Shown: in pieces, positions 25,327 through 34,153 of the stretch | Numbering within the stretch: the stretch's first letter is position 1 | How the letters are laid out: each line of letters begins with the position of its first letter | Position numbers and translations under genes: made by a program | Notes under the pieces: generated by a model | The model's input: only the letters and a program-made list of their open reading frames with translations | Database searches by the model: none | What the model was told of the DNA's origin: nothing | Source: Shewanella sp. GD04112 | GTDB lineage: Bacteria; Pseudomonadota; Gammaproteobacteria; Enterobacterales; Shewanellaceae | Length of the DNA stretch: 64,000 nt | Assembly: GCF_029835735.1 (NCBI RefSeq) | Contig: NZ_JAOEAL010000002.1 | Coordinates: forward strand, 62,001 to 126,000 | Direction of reading: 5' to 3'

Positions 25327-28300
25327 TTAATTTGTGTAATGTTTCTCAATAGAATTTGAGTAAGCGCCAGAGTCATCCACGCCTCTAGCGATAATCACAG
25401 CGCTATAACCAGTCGACTTACTTACGTAAATATAAGAGCCAATGTAGGGTGATATTTCACCGTTAATGCTCCACTCGTATTTCGCCATCTTACCATCTTC
25501 GTCAGTACATATCAGATCTAGTCGGCGAATGTTGGAATAATTGCTTTCCTTCACGTTACATTTGGGTTCTACGTTTTTGGCCACGGGGATTTCCATTTCG
25601 TACTCCCGTTGGATGTTGAATACAGATGTCATAACCGCTTTTAGTCTATGTACACCCGCTTCAACGCCATTTACCACCACCCTCAGATTGGTAGGCTCCA
25701 CCAGCTTGCCATCGAGATACCAACTGACCGTATTAATGCGGTCTAATGGGTGGCCCATTTTACCCGACAAGTTTGCAATCACGGTTAGTGGCTCACGCAT
25801 CATAGTGTTGCTATAACGTGGCTCAATGTTCAACTGCGGCTCCGGCGCTTGGTTGGTGCCGATGTAGCTAGAAACGACCTTAGCGTTACCACGGTTGTCA
25901 GTAATAGTCGCCTGCACATTCTCTGTACCCGCTTCTTTTACGTTGAACACTACTTGTTTGTCGGTCTTGCGCACCACCTCAAATGTCTCGGGAATTGTCC
26001 ACTCAACCGAGAACGTCACTCCCGAGTAGTACGGAGGAAGGTCAGTCGGAGTGTTAATCAACATAGAGCCTGACGTCGGCGCATAGCTGCTGCTCGTCTT
26101 ACTTATAATCTCAAACGATGGGAAACTATAACGCCATGCTGCTGGAGTTAAGCGCTTCAGGTTTTCTGTCTCAGTCTGATAGCCTTCGGCCCATGATCGC
26201 ACTTGGATATTCACCAGTTTATTAGTGACATCTTCAGCCGTTGGCGTGTAACTGATGGACGGCGCTAACGTCTTGGTGCCGTCTGGTAATGTCCACTCAG
26301 TGATGATTGGCGTACCCGCAGCGGTATCCGCTAGCTTCGTAGTCGCTTCCAGTGTGTACGGAACGCCTTCTTCCATCGCCTTGATCACCGGCAATGCCAT
26401 TCGCACAGGTTGTAAACGTGCGGCACGTACAATCTTAGTAGCCTTCGCATACCTGGCGTCGCCAGCCAAATCAGTATTCACATAAGCTGCGCGAGCATAG
26501 ATGTTATAGCGAGTTTCACTGTCCATCGTTAACGTGAAACTATCATCACCTTTCACCCAGTTCACGCCATCTAACGACCATTCTACTTCGGTTGATGTCA
26601 AATCGACTGATTCATCATTATCAAGCAGCTTATATTGGCCAATCTCGCCAGCATGTAATGCACTAACACCCTCAATCTTCAGTTCTGGTTGGTCGTACAC
26701 CAACACCTCTTGGAAATCGGTGGTCTGTTTAATACCGCTGTACTTGTTAGCAATCTGGGCTCTAAATTGATAGATACCTTTGTTAGATAACAGGATTTGC
26801 ACAAAGTCTTTGTTAGTGGCAATTTCTTCCCATGTACCGCCACTATCTTTCGACATTTCCCAAGTCACGTCGCCTTTAGCACGACGGTCATTTAGTGTAT
26901 TAGGTACGTATAGCAATTGAGCCGGGAATGGCGCTTTACCCGCCATGCGCTTTATCAGGATATCTCCGTCAATAGCCTCACCTTTATAAATCTGGAAAAA
27001 TGCAGAATTACTCTTAATCGTTTTTTGGTAATCAGCCAGTTTACTGTCCACAGTCACCAGAGCCACTAAGCGAGAACTGCCGATAGAAAAGTCCTTGAAT
27101 GGGATTTCCGCAGATGCCACACCTTCACTGTTAAGCTTTAATGGCTCTGTTAGGTTTTGATAGCTAGTACCTTCTTTGTTTCGCGACTCCAATGCAATGA
27201 CCGCAGACCAATCACCCATAGTCTCTTTATCGTAAGTCATTTTTCGAGTTAAGAAGTCCAGAGAGCCAATACTCACTTTAGCAGTGATCGTAGACTGAGT
27301 GTTTTGAAGTACCTCGGGGGTTTCTAGCTTCGCTACAATAGTATTAGCTGGCACAGTCAGAACTTTAACCTTCTTAGTGCCTAACGCGGTTTTGTCCCCA
27401 GTGTACTGAGCTTTTAGCTCAATATCTCTTGTGGTCCACAAGGCAGATGCCCCCACACTTAAAACTTTACCAATCCGCTTTTTAGACTGAGCTGAGCCTG
27501 ATTGTGTGTAAGGGTATGACACCTGAGTGCCATCACTGCTAGTGATTGAAAAAGTTAAATCACCGTTAATAAACTCAGCTGACGTGGAGGTAATCACCCC
27601 ACCATCAACTGTCGTCGTAAAAATGTCAGGTTTAAATTCACGGTATTTAGCAACAGTTACTACTGGCGGCTCCGGCTCAGTCACTTTAAATTCTTGCGAA
27701 CCCACAAAGCTGAGCGCTTCTGAGTTTTTTCGGTTGATCATCCAAACCTTGTACTTAGCCTCGTTAAGTGAGGATGTACTGGTCGCTTTTTGGAACGTAC
27801 CCGCGAGGACTTGCTGAGAGTTAGACCATTGAGAGCCTGTGCCATCAGGGAATTGTAGCCATTCAATAAAACAGCGATAATTTAACTGACCACCAGCTTT
27901 ACGTGCCTGCTCAGCTGACGCATACATGCGACAACCAACCCCCTCGGTGTTTTTGAGTGGCATAGAGACCGCTTGAACACCTCTTCGATAGGTCTGGCTT
28001 CTGTCATCTATCTGCCATTTTACTGGCATATATCGAATTGAGACTTCCTGTACTGATGTGTTACCAGCATTATCCTGGACTACCACAGATAGTAATTTAT
28101 CAGTATTGGGCTCTAATGGAGTATCTGGAGTTTTGAGCATTTTTAAATACTCAATCCCTTCATCAATACCATCTCCAAGAACTGATTGGCCATCCACTGA
28201 CGCAGCAATCACCTTCCCCCCACCAGACATGGAATCAACAGCCGCAACGAGAATATCATCAAAGAAATAAATAGGGTCGGCAGCGTTAACAATGCCGCCG

Positions 28301-29571
28301 TTAGTGTTGTAAATCCTGATAGTTGGAGGATTTCTATCGATGTTACTGGACTCACCTACGACACCTTCCCAGGTGTTGCTGTAAGCGTCCGTCAACGTCG
28401 CGTATGGGATGTAAACGCCATCTGGAAGCGAAGACAGGTCAAACTCGAATGCCCATACATCGGAATGCTGCTCAACGAGCTTAGGGCTCAGCTTAAGTTC
28501 TCCCGTAGGTAAGGTAATAACATCGGTAGAGAGAATGTCATTTCCTGCCAGGTTATAGCTTGGTTGTTTGATTGAATACTGTGGATCTGGTTTTAGCGTA
28601 ATAGTCGCCTGTGGATGCCACCACGTACCGGATTTACCCGCGTGAGGGGTAGCTACTGTTAATAGCGCTTTTTCGTTATCGATAGTTAGTGTCGTGCCGT
28701 CAGCAAATGTTTTAGTGATTGGCACCTCGTTACCCGAGGCCACCGCTTGCATCATATAATCGTCGAGTGTCGCGGTCCTGAAGTCCCATGCGAGATTGTA
28801 TTGCGACTGATATTGGCCATTGATGGTTTTGAAATAGCCATTATCCGAATCTACGCTCATGCTGTAGTTGGTTGAGCCCGTCGAACTGCTTGTGTCGGTA
28901 ACAATAGTCGTGCCAGCTGTGGACATGGTACATGATGTGCTGCCAATCGGGATGGTACACGCCCCGAGACTCGGCGCATTAACTACTTGGGTATATGGCC
29001 TTGAATCGGTCTTAACTTGGACGGTTTTGAGGATGTTTCCCTTGCTGTTGCTGGTTACGTCCGAACCTAACTGGATACCAGTGGTTAAGTCACTTACGAT
29101 TTCAACGATGTTTGGGGAAATAGCTTGCGCCGCTTCCACAGTCATCGAACCTGTTTCAACCAGCACTTTTTCACTGCCACTGCCAGAATAAATACTTACG
29201 GTATACCCGATGATGTTATTGCCAGAGTTATTAAAGTAACCCTGAATACCATCGCTGTAAGTGCTTAACCCTGATGGCAAGCTCCACTCCAGTAAACAGA
29301 GCATGTTACCTTGGGATTGCGTAAAGGCTTTTGCCGCCGCTACATCCGTCGTTAAGCTACAACCCGCACCGGATCCTTGAGTTGGTTTGATTTGCACCTG
29401 CTGGACGTTTGCCACCACTCCTGAAGGTGGGGTCAAGACGATTTCGGGCATTTTTGCAGACAGTTCACCAGTGATGGTTACACCGGATACAGCTAAAGCG
29501 TTAAATGACCACGCCGATTGCGCTAGTATAAGTAGCGCTATAGCGGATTTACTGAAAGTTAAGTCGCGCAT
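25327..29571 (-). CDS. Giant secreted Ig/PKD-like repeat protein
   Basis: 1414 residues with a signal peptide (KSAIALLILAQSAWSFNALA). Several stretches look like Ig/PKD-type beta-sandwich domains (YSNTWEGVVGESSNIDRNPP, VQDNAGNTSVQEVSIRY, ITDNRGNAKVVSSYIG, DEDGKMAKYEWSINGE). No C-terminal anchor or sorting signal is visible. Large Ig-like surface proteins occur in the transfer regions of IncHI, IncA/C-like and Vibrio elements (some annotated DUF4165, which may fit here). A role in mating contact or attachment is inference. It sits between the Dsb-like gene and the RES/Xre pair. Confidence 0.7.
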   Translation of the reverse strand: MRDLTFSKSAIALLILAQSAWSFNALAVSGVTITGELSAKMPEIVLTPPSGVVANVQQVQIKPTQGSGAGCSLTTDVAAAKAFTQSQGNMLCLLEWSLPSGLSTYSDGIQGYFNNSGNNIIGYTVSIYSGSGSEKVLVETGSMTVEAAQAISPNIVEIVSDLTTGIQLGSDVTSNSKGNILKTVQVKTDSRPYTQVVNAPSLGACTIPIGSTSCTMSTAGTTIVTDTSSSTGSTNYSMSVDSDNGYFKTINGQYQSQYNLAWDFRTATLDDYMMQAVASGNEVPITKTFADGTTLTIDNEKALLTVATPHAGKSGTWWHPQATITLKPDPQYSIKQPSYNLAGNDILSTDVITLPTGELKLSPKLVEQHSDVWAFEFDLSSLPDGVYIPYATLTDAYSNTWEGVVGESSNIDRNPPTIRIYNTNGGIVNAADPIYFFDDILVAAVDSMSGGGKVIAASVDGQSVLGDGIDEGIEYLKMLKTPDTPLEPNTDKLLSVVVQDNAGNTSVQEVSIRYMPVKWQIDDRSQTYRRGVQAVSMPLKNTEGVGCRMYASAEQARKAGGQLNYRCFIEWLQFPDGTGSQWSNSQQVLAGTFQKATSTSSLNEAKYKVWMINRKNSEALSFVGSQEFKVTEPEPPVVTVAKYREFKPDIFTTTVDGGVITSTSAEFINGDLTFSITSSDGTQVSYPYTQSGSAQSKKRIGKVLSVGASALWTTRDIELKAQYTGDKTALGTKKVKVLTVPANTIVAKLETPEVLQNTQSTITAKVSIGSLDFLTRKMTYDKETMGDWSAVIALESRNKEGTSYQNLTEPLKLNSEGVASAEIPFKDFSIGSSRLVALVTVDSKLADYQKTIKSNSAFFQIYKGEAIDGDILIKRMAGKAPFPAQLLYVPNTLNDRRAKGDVTWEMSKDSGGTWEEIATNKDFVQILLSNKGIYQFRAQIANKYSGIKQTTDFQEVLVYDQPELKIEGVSALHAGEIGQYKLLDNDESVDLTSTEVEWSLDGVNWVKGDDSFTLTMDSETRYNIYARAAYVNTDLAGDARYAKATKIVRAARLQPVRMALPVIKAMEEGVPYTLEATTKLADTAAGTPIITEWTLPDGTKTLAPSISYTPTAEDVTNKLVNIQVRSWAEGYQTETENLKRLTPAAWRYSFPSFEIISKTSSSYAPTSGSMLINTPTDLPPYYSGVTFSVEWTIPETFEVVRKTDKQVVFNVKEAGTENVQATITDNRGNAKVVSSYIGTNQAPEPQLNIEPRYSNTMMREPLTVIANLSGKMGHPLDRINTVSWYLDGKLVEPTNLRVVVNGVEAGVHRLKAVMTSVFNIQREYEMEIPVAKNVEPKCNVKESNYSNIRRLDLICTDEDGKMAKYEWSINGEISPYIGSYIYVSKSTGYSAVIIARGVDDSGAYSNSIEKHYTN

Positions 29572-29718
29572 TCTGAACCCAACATTTTTTTATGATTACA
29601 TAGGTTATCAGAATTATATAAATGGATAAATTTATTTACCCATTTTTTGAGCAATTAATGGGAATTTTGCGATGAATTAATGCACATTAAATTAATCAAA
29701 TGTGCTTATAACACCAAA

Positions 29719-29740
29719 GAGATCCCAATATGGGATCTCC
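29719..29740. terminator. Hairpin between the Dsb-like gene and the Ig-like gene
   Basis: AGATCCC-aata-GGGATCT style perfect stem of 8 bp; short T-run on the minus side is weak. Confidence 0.4.
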
Positions 29741-29756
29741 TTATGGAGTTGGGAAA

Positions 29757-30662
29757 TTAATTGACTGATGCGGTGAGTTGTAGCGAGTTTATGGCTTGGG
29801 AGATTGCGGCAAAGTTATTCACCACTTTGACCATTTCACCACCATTGCGATAAAACAGCGTCGGCGTACCTTGGATGCCCAGTGTACCCATGAGCTCAGA
29901 GTTTTGGATGATGGCCATCTTAGTTTCTGGGGTTGGGGTTGCAGTGGCATAAGCAGCTTTAGTTTGCTTCGCCTCTTCGTGCTTCCACACCGCGTCCTTA
30001 CCGCCATCAATCATGGCTTGGATTGCTGGGACAGAGTTGGCGCTGATCCACGCTAACGGCACCAAGCGCACATCCAACTGTTTGCTTTCAATCTCGGGTT
30101 TCAAACGTGCGAGTAAGTTACTGCAAGCACTACAGAAGGGTTCAAAGAATACATAAATCGCTTTCTCAGCTGACGCTTGTTCATAGCCCAGTTGAATGTA
30201 TTTCGCCGCAGTGAGACTTTGCCAATCCTGCTCAGTGTAAGTTTGCTGAGCAACAGGTGCGCGTTGTGCTCGACCTGCTTGTTGTGGCTGATTCCTATCG
30301 GCTTCGGAGATGCCCAGCGTCGTCGCCCACTGCTCCGTTAAGTTGACGCCATTCGCATCCACCAGACCACCAGCAATAACAAAGTCGCCCGTGCTCCAAT
30401 AAATTTGTTTTTGGCCACTCAGATCCACCAGCCAACCCGTGATATTTTGCGAACCGTCGGTGACACTCCATTTCTGGATCACTTTGTTATTGGCGTTACT
30501 GCTTAACAAAGTTGCTAGGGCCGGAGGGCCATCTTTGGCGACACCCGTTGGTAGTGATGTTTTATAGCTGTTGAACTGGCTCACTACCCAAACGAGAAGG
30601 GCAAGAGCCAAGATAACAATAAATGCGATGAACGATTTTTTACTTAACGATTGTAGTTTCAT
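29757..30662 (-). CDS. DsbC/DsbG-like periplasmic thiol protein
   Basis: 301 residues. N-terminal membrane anchor (FIAFIVILALALLVWVVSQF), a dimerisation-like N-domain, then a thioredoxin fold with VFFEPFCSACSNLL (~residue 180), that is CSAC as the active CXXC, and a cis-Pro region TPTLFYRNGG (~265). Probably isomerises or forms disulfides in Cys-rich transfer proteins such as TraN and TraU. It is longer than DsbC (~220) because of the N-terminal region. Confidence 0.8.
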   Translation of the reverse strand: MKLQSLSKKSFIAFIVILALALLVWVVSQFNSYKTSLPTGVAKDGPPALATLLSSNANNKVIQKWSVTDGSQNITGWLVDLSGQKQIYWSTGDFVIAGGLVDANGVNLTEQWATTLGISEADRNQPQQAGRAQRAPVAQQTYTEQDWQSLTAAKYIQLGYEQASAEKAIYVFFEPFCSACSNLLARLKPEIESKQLDVRLVPLAWISANSVPAIQAMIDGGKDAVWKHEEAKQTKAAYATATPTPETKMAIIQNSELMGTLGIQGTPTLFYRNGGEMVKVVNNFAAISQAINSLQLTASVN

Positions 30663-30717
30663 ACCTTACCCATAAACCATAAAGCTCTTGAGTTATTAAA
30701 ATTGTGTTGATTCTGAC

Positions 30718-32712
30718 CTAACTTGAGGTATCAATCAACTCAATTGCATCGTTTAAATCATCAAGATTGATTTTGTAACCGAACAAATATCGCTGATTAA
30801 CTCCCGTTTGCGAGCGACCTGATTTGGTTAAATCGCCAAATCCTCTCAGTTTCATGTCCTCAATCGCTAGCGTCACGCCATGTGAAATTTGAGAAATTAA
30901 TTCAAGCCTATCCTTTGATTTTGGGCTTATTTCAGGGGGTAACAGTAAATCAAAGTACCCTACCCCTCCGTGCCTTGCTAAGCGCCCTCTAAGCTGATGG
31001 AGTTGGACAAGACCTAGCCTGTCTGGATTCATCACAATGCAGTGGGTTAACCCTTTAATAGTCAGCCCAGTTTCAACTAATGTCGTCGCGACCAGCACGT
31101 TTGCATCACCCGTATTGAGCGCATCGATTGCAGCTGCATTTTCTTCGTTTGTTAGCCCTCCATGCGCCAGAACAACCCCGCTACCATCCGGTAGGACGTG
31201 GCGATTACTATGGATGAATCGGCACCATTTCTCGTATGTCTCTGTCGCATTCTGAATATCCGCAAATGCCTCACACTTGCTTTCATCTTTTAGGGCGCAA
31301 ACGATCAATAACTTTTGGCCGCTTTGAAGCGTCGCTAACGCTCTTATTGCCAGGTCTCGACCTGCGTAATGCTCTAACAAACGACTCTCAATACGCTTAT
31401 CTACGAAGCAATGCTTTAGCTCGTACACCTTCAGCACTCCATGTTTTAGCAAAGCCGCTGTTCGCGGTACTGGGGTTGCTGTCGATTCCAGTAAATGCGC
31501 CCCGTCAGCGCAAAACAGCTCGCGCTGTTCAACTGAAAACTTGTGCTGTTCATCCACGACGGTCAGATCAAATGTGAATGGCCACTGTTTGTGTAAAATC
31601 GCCGTGGTACCAATCAACATTCGACATTGGGAAATCTCTTCAATGATCTCCCCTTCAATGACTAACGTCGGGCTGATGTCAGGGTAATACTCAGAGAACT
31701 CTCTATGTAACTGACGCGCTAAATTCGAAGTAGGCAGCATAATGGCCACTCGCCCACCGGCATCCACAACTGAGGCGGCACAGGTGCCAATCACACAGCT
31801 TTTTCCGGTGCCAACGTCACCAATTAACATCATGTGTTGAGATACTGCCGAGGTCATTTGCGCGACCATACTTAATGCCGCGGATTTTTGTTCCTCGGTC
31901 ATTTGGAATGGTAACGATTTAATGCGGTTATCTATCGCCTCTGACTCAAAATGCAACGGGACACGCTTTACTCCCCACTGTGACGCCAATTCCTTTGCCT
32001 CCGCACCAATGAGGACTGCTGCTAACTTACTGACTTGCCGAATCCGTGCGTAACCTCGTTGAACACAATCGCGGAAATGGATCTCCTGTAACATCTGCTC
32101 GATGTTGTCACTCGGGGCTGCACCCAGAAATTGCTTTAGTCGTTTGTTACTTACGGTGGTAGCTGAAAGCAGCTCTCTAATCTTGTCAGCACACTCCTTG
32201 ATAACATCACGTTCTGACAGTAAGCGGCTGAGAAAATCGATTACATTGGGTTCCGCTTTGCTCCTTCCCTTGGCCAGTTCATAGCACACATGCAAACGCC
32301 CTAAATCATCGGGGGCAATAAACTCCTGATTTTTTAAGATCAGTTGTTGGTTTTGATATTCCGGTAAGCCATAGACATAGATAGGGTGATGCTGATTAGC
32401 CATCGCGAGCCCGTTGCTCAACGACTTTAGATTTTCAGCTGTGTCGTAAACGAAGGTTTTAAGTCGAAACCCCAGTTGGTCTGTCAGCTCAACAATGATG
32501 AAGGGACTGCGTTTTTTAGTGCGTCCTAACTTGATGTCAGATACAGAGTGAATATGACCGCCGAAAAGTGTCATCCCAGAGAAGCGTTGATAGGGATTCA
32601 AGTCATATTGAACAAGGCGTAAATCTTTGTATTGCAGAGGCATGACAAGTCCAACTTGCCATAACTCAGTTATGCCAAACTTGGATAACTGCTCTAAAGA
32701 CGTGTCTGTCAT
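30718..32712 (-). CDS. RecG-like ATP-dependent DNA helicase
   Basis: 664 residues. An N-terminal wedge-like OB region (MTLFGGHIHSVSDIKLGRT), then superfamily 2 motifs: Walker A GDVGTGKS (~300), DEQH box TVVDEQHKFS (~387), motif III ESTATPVPR (~408) and motif VI QLRGRLAR (~585), with the RecG-like tail MKLRGFGDLTKSGRSQTG. RecG remodels branched DNA and forks. It may help process plasmid replication or recombination intermediates alongside the RecE-like exonuclease nearby. Location between transfer genes is unusual. Confidence 0.85.
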   Translation of the reverse strand: MTDTSLEQLSKFGITELWQVGLVMPLQYKDLRLVQYDLNPYQRFSGMTLFGGHIHSVSDIKLGRTKKRSPFIIVELTDQLGFRLKTFVYDTAENLKSLSNGLAMANQHHPIYVYGLPEYQNQQLILKNQEFIAPDDLGRLHVCYELAKGRSKAEPNVIDFLSRLLSERDVIKECADKIRELLSATTVSNKRLKQFLGAAPSDNIEQMLQEIHFRDCVQRGYARIRQVSKLAAVLIGAEAKELASQWGVKRVPLHFESEAIDNRIKSLPFQMTEEQKSAALSMVAQMTSAVSQHMMLIGDVGTGKSCVIGTCAASVVDAGGRVAIMLPTSNLARQLHREFSEYYPDISPTLVIEGEIIEEISQCRMLIGTTAILHKQWPFTFDLTVVDEQHKFSVEQRELFCADGAHLLESTATPVPRTAALLKHGVLKVYELKHCFVDKRIESRLLEHYAGRDLAIRALATLQSGQKLLIVCALKDESKCEAFADIQNATETYEKWCRFIHSNRHVLPDGSGVVLAHGGLTNEENAAAIDALNTGDANVLVATTLVETGLTIKGLTHCIVMNPDRLGLVQLHQLRGRLARHGGVGYFDLLLPPEISPKSKDRLELISQISHGVTLAIEDMKLRGFGDLTKSGRSQTGVNQRYLFGYKINLDDLNDAIELIDTSS

Positions 32713-32780
32713 GCCCCAATCCGATTCGTGTTCTATGTCTCCATTAGATCACGCTTCTTGATTGAGGCAAATTTTGAGAA

Positions 32781-33272
32781 TTAGCGGTTGGGACTTGCAC
32801 ACTGAACGAACTCTTGGAATCCCCTTTTCGTCGGCTGCGCTTCTCTTTCGTCACAGCGTCCTAGGAACTCGATTGGCTTATTAATAACCCCCATACACGA
32901 GGCCAACGTCCAGTAGCTCCCAAACGATGCGCTATGACCCGATTGATAGTTGTTATAGGCCGTGTGAATTAATCGACGAGTAATTTCAACAGGGATCTGA
33001 TTGCTACCCTCGGTGTACTCTTTAGCAATGTAATAATCAATAATCACCCCTTCTGGATTGACTTCGCTTTCAGCGTACTTAGGAGCCTCTAAACTGCCAG
33101 GGATCCATTTAGCCCCTGTCTCATAACCATGTGCGTAATAGCGAAACTGGGCCATAGCAACAGCACAGCTTTCAGCCTCATTAGGCGCAGGTGATGCGAA
33201 TGCTGGCGCCGTGAACGTATAAAAAACAGACAGCACCAAACCTAACACCATATAATTTATATTTCGCAACAT
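32781..33272 (-). CDS. Secreted hypothetical protein (163 aa)
   Basis: Start taken at ATG 33272 because it opens a signal peptide (NYMVLGLVLSVFYTFTAPAF, cleavage probably after AFA); an ATG at 33362 would bury it. The mature part has several Cys (ESCAVAMAQFRYYAHGYETG, LASCMGVINKP, FLGRCDERE, FVQCASPN), suggesting periplasmic disulfides. Not recognised. Confidence 0.6.
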   Translation of the reverse strand: MLRNINYMVLGLVLSVFYTFTAPAFASPAPNEAESCAVAMAQFRYYAHGYETGAKWIPGSLEAPKYAESEVNPEGVIIDYYIAKEYTEGSNQIPVEITRRLIHTAYNNYQSGHSASFGSYWTLASCMGVINKPIEFLGRCDEREAQPTKRGFQEFVQCASPNR

Positions 33273-33400
33273 GCGGCCCCCATAGTTAAAGTAGTTTCTA
33301 CTAATTAATTTTTTGTACGTTATAGATACTGATGTACGATTACACTCAATCAGGTGTTTCATGATACTCTTCAGTCTAAGCGGTAATTAATGGATGATTC

Positions 33401-34123
33401 ATGGTTAACTACACCCTCTCGGCTAAATCAATAACTGATGCTACCCAAAGCGCTCAGTTTGATTTACTTATCAAAAATGTTCCCGTGCCGGAGATTAGGG
33501 AAATTTTGAAGCACGACGATCCCATTAATGAACTTTACCGACTTGTTCGTAATGATGCTGCTCTCGCTGCGTTGTTCCTTCGTGTAGCAAATTCAGCTTC
33601 ATTACCCGTCGTTAAAAACTTTGATGATTTAAAACGTGCAATCACCAAACTAGGAACGCTCAGAAGTGTCAATCTGATCATTACCTACATGCTAAGACAA
33701 CTGTTGCCTAGCTCCGCTTATGACGTCAGTACACAACTCATAGACTATTCAATCGATACCGCCATCGCACTCGACAGCATTCAGCGCAAGCCCAGTTCGT
33801 ATATCACAGGCATTGCGTTATTCGGTGGAGCTATGCTGGTAGCTGGTTACGCTGATCACATGGGTATTAATGTCACAATTGGTGAATGCACAGCACTCAA
33901 CCTTGAACTACTTCCTGTGTTCATTCGACACTGGTCATTCCCTGAAGAAACACTGCAAGCAATTGAGCTGTATCTTGCCAATGATCATTCGAGTATCGCA
34001 TTAGCGATTTCCGCTGTTGCCCATAAACATCGGTTATCCCCCTTCCCTGGAGTAGATTCGAGCCTCCCTGAGAGACAGATTATAGAAGTTGTTTCCAGTA
34101 TCAACGCTAATCTATTCTTTTAA
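33401..34123 (+). CDS. HDOD-like regulatory domain protein
   Basis: 240 residues resembling the HDOD family: LYRLVRNDAALAALFLRVANSA (~residues 45-66), then FDDLKRAITKLGTLRSVNLI (~75-94), the two best-conserved blocks. HDOD proteins act in signalling without the HD metal-binding residues; none are seen here. It is transcribed against the leftward tra genes on both sides. Function unknown. Confidence 0.7.
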   Translation: MVNYTLSAKSITDATQSAQFDLLIKNVPVPEIREILKHDDPINELYRLVRNDAALAALFLRVANSASLPVVKNFDDLKRAITKLGTLRSVNLIITYMLRQLLPSSAYDVSTQLIDYSIDTAIALDSIQRKPSSYITGIALFGGAMLVAGYADHMGINVTIGECTALNLELLPVFIRHWSFPEETLQAIELYLANDHSSIALAISAVAHKHRLSPFPGVDSSLPERQIIEVVSSINANLFF

Positions 34124-34153
34124 GTACTTTCGGGAGGCCTGCGAGCATCAGTC

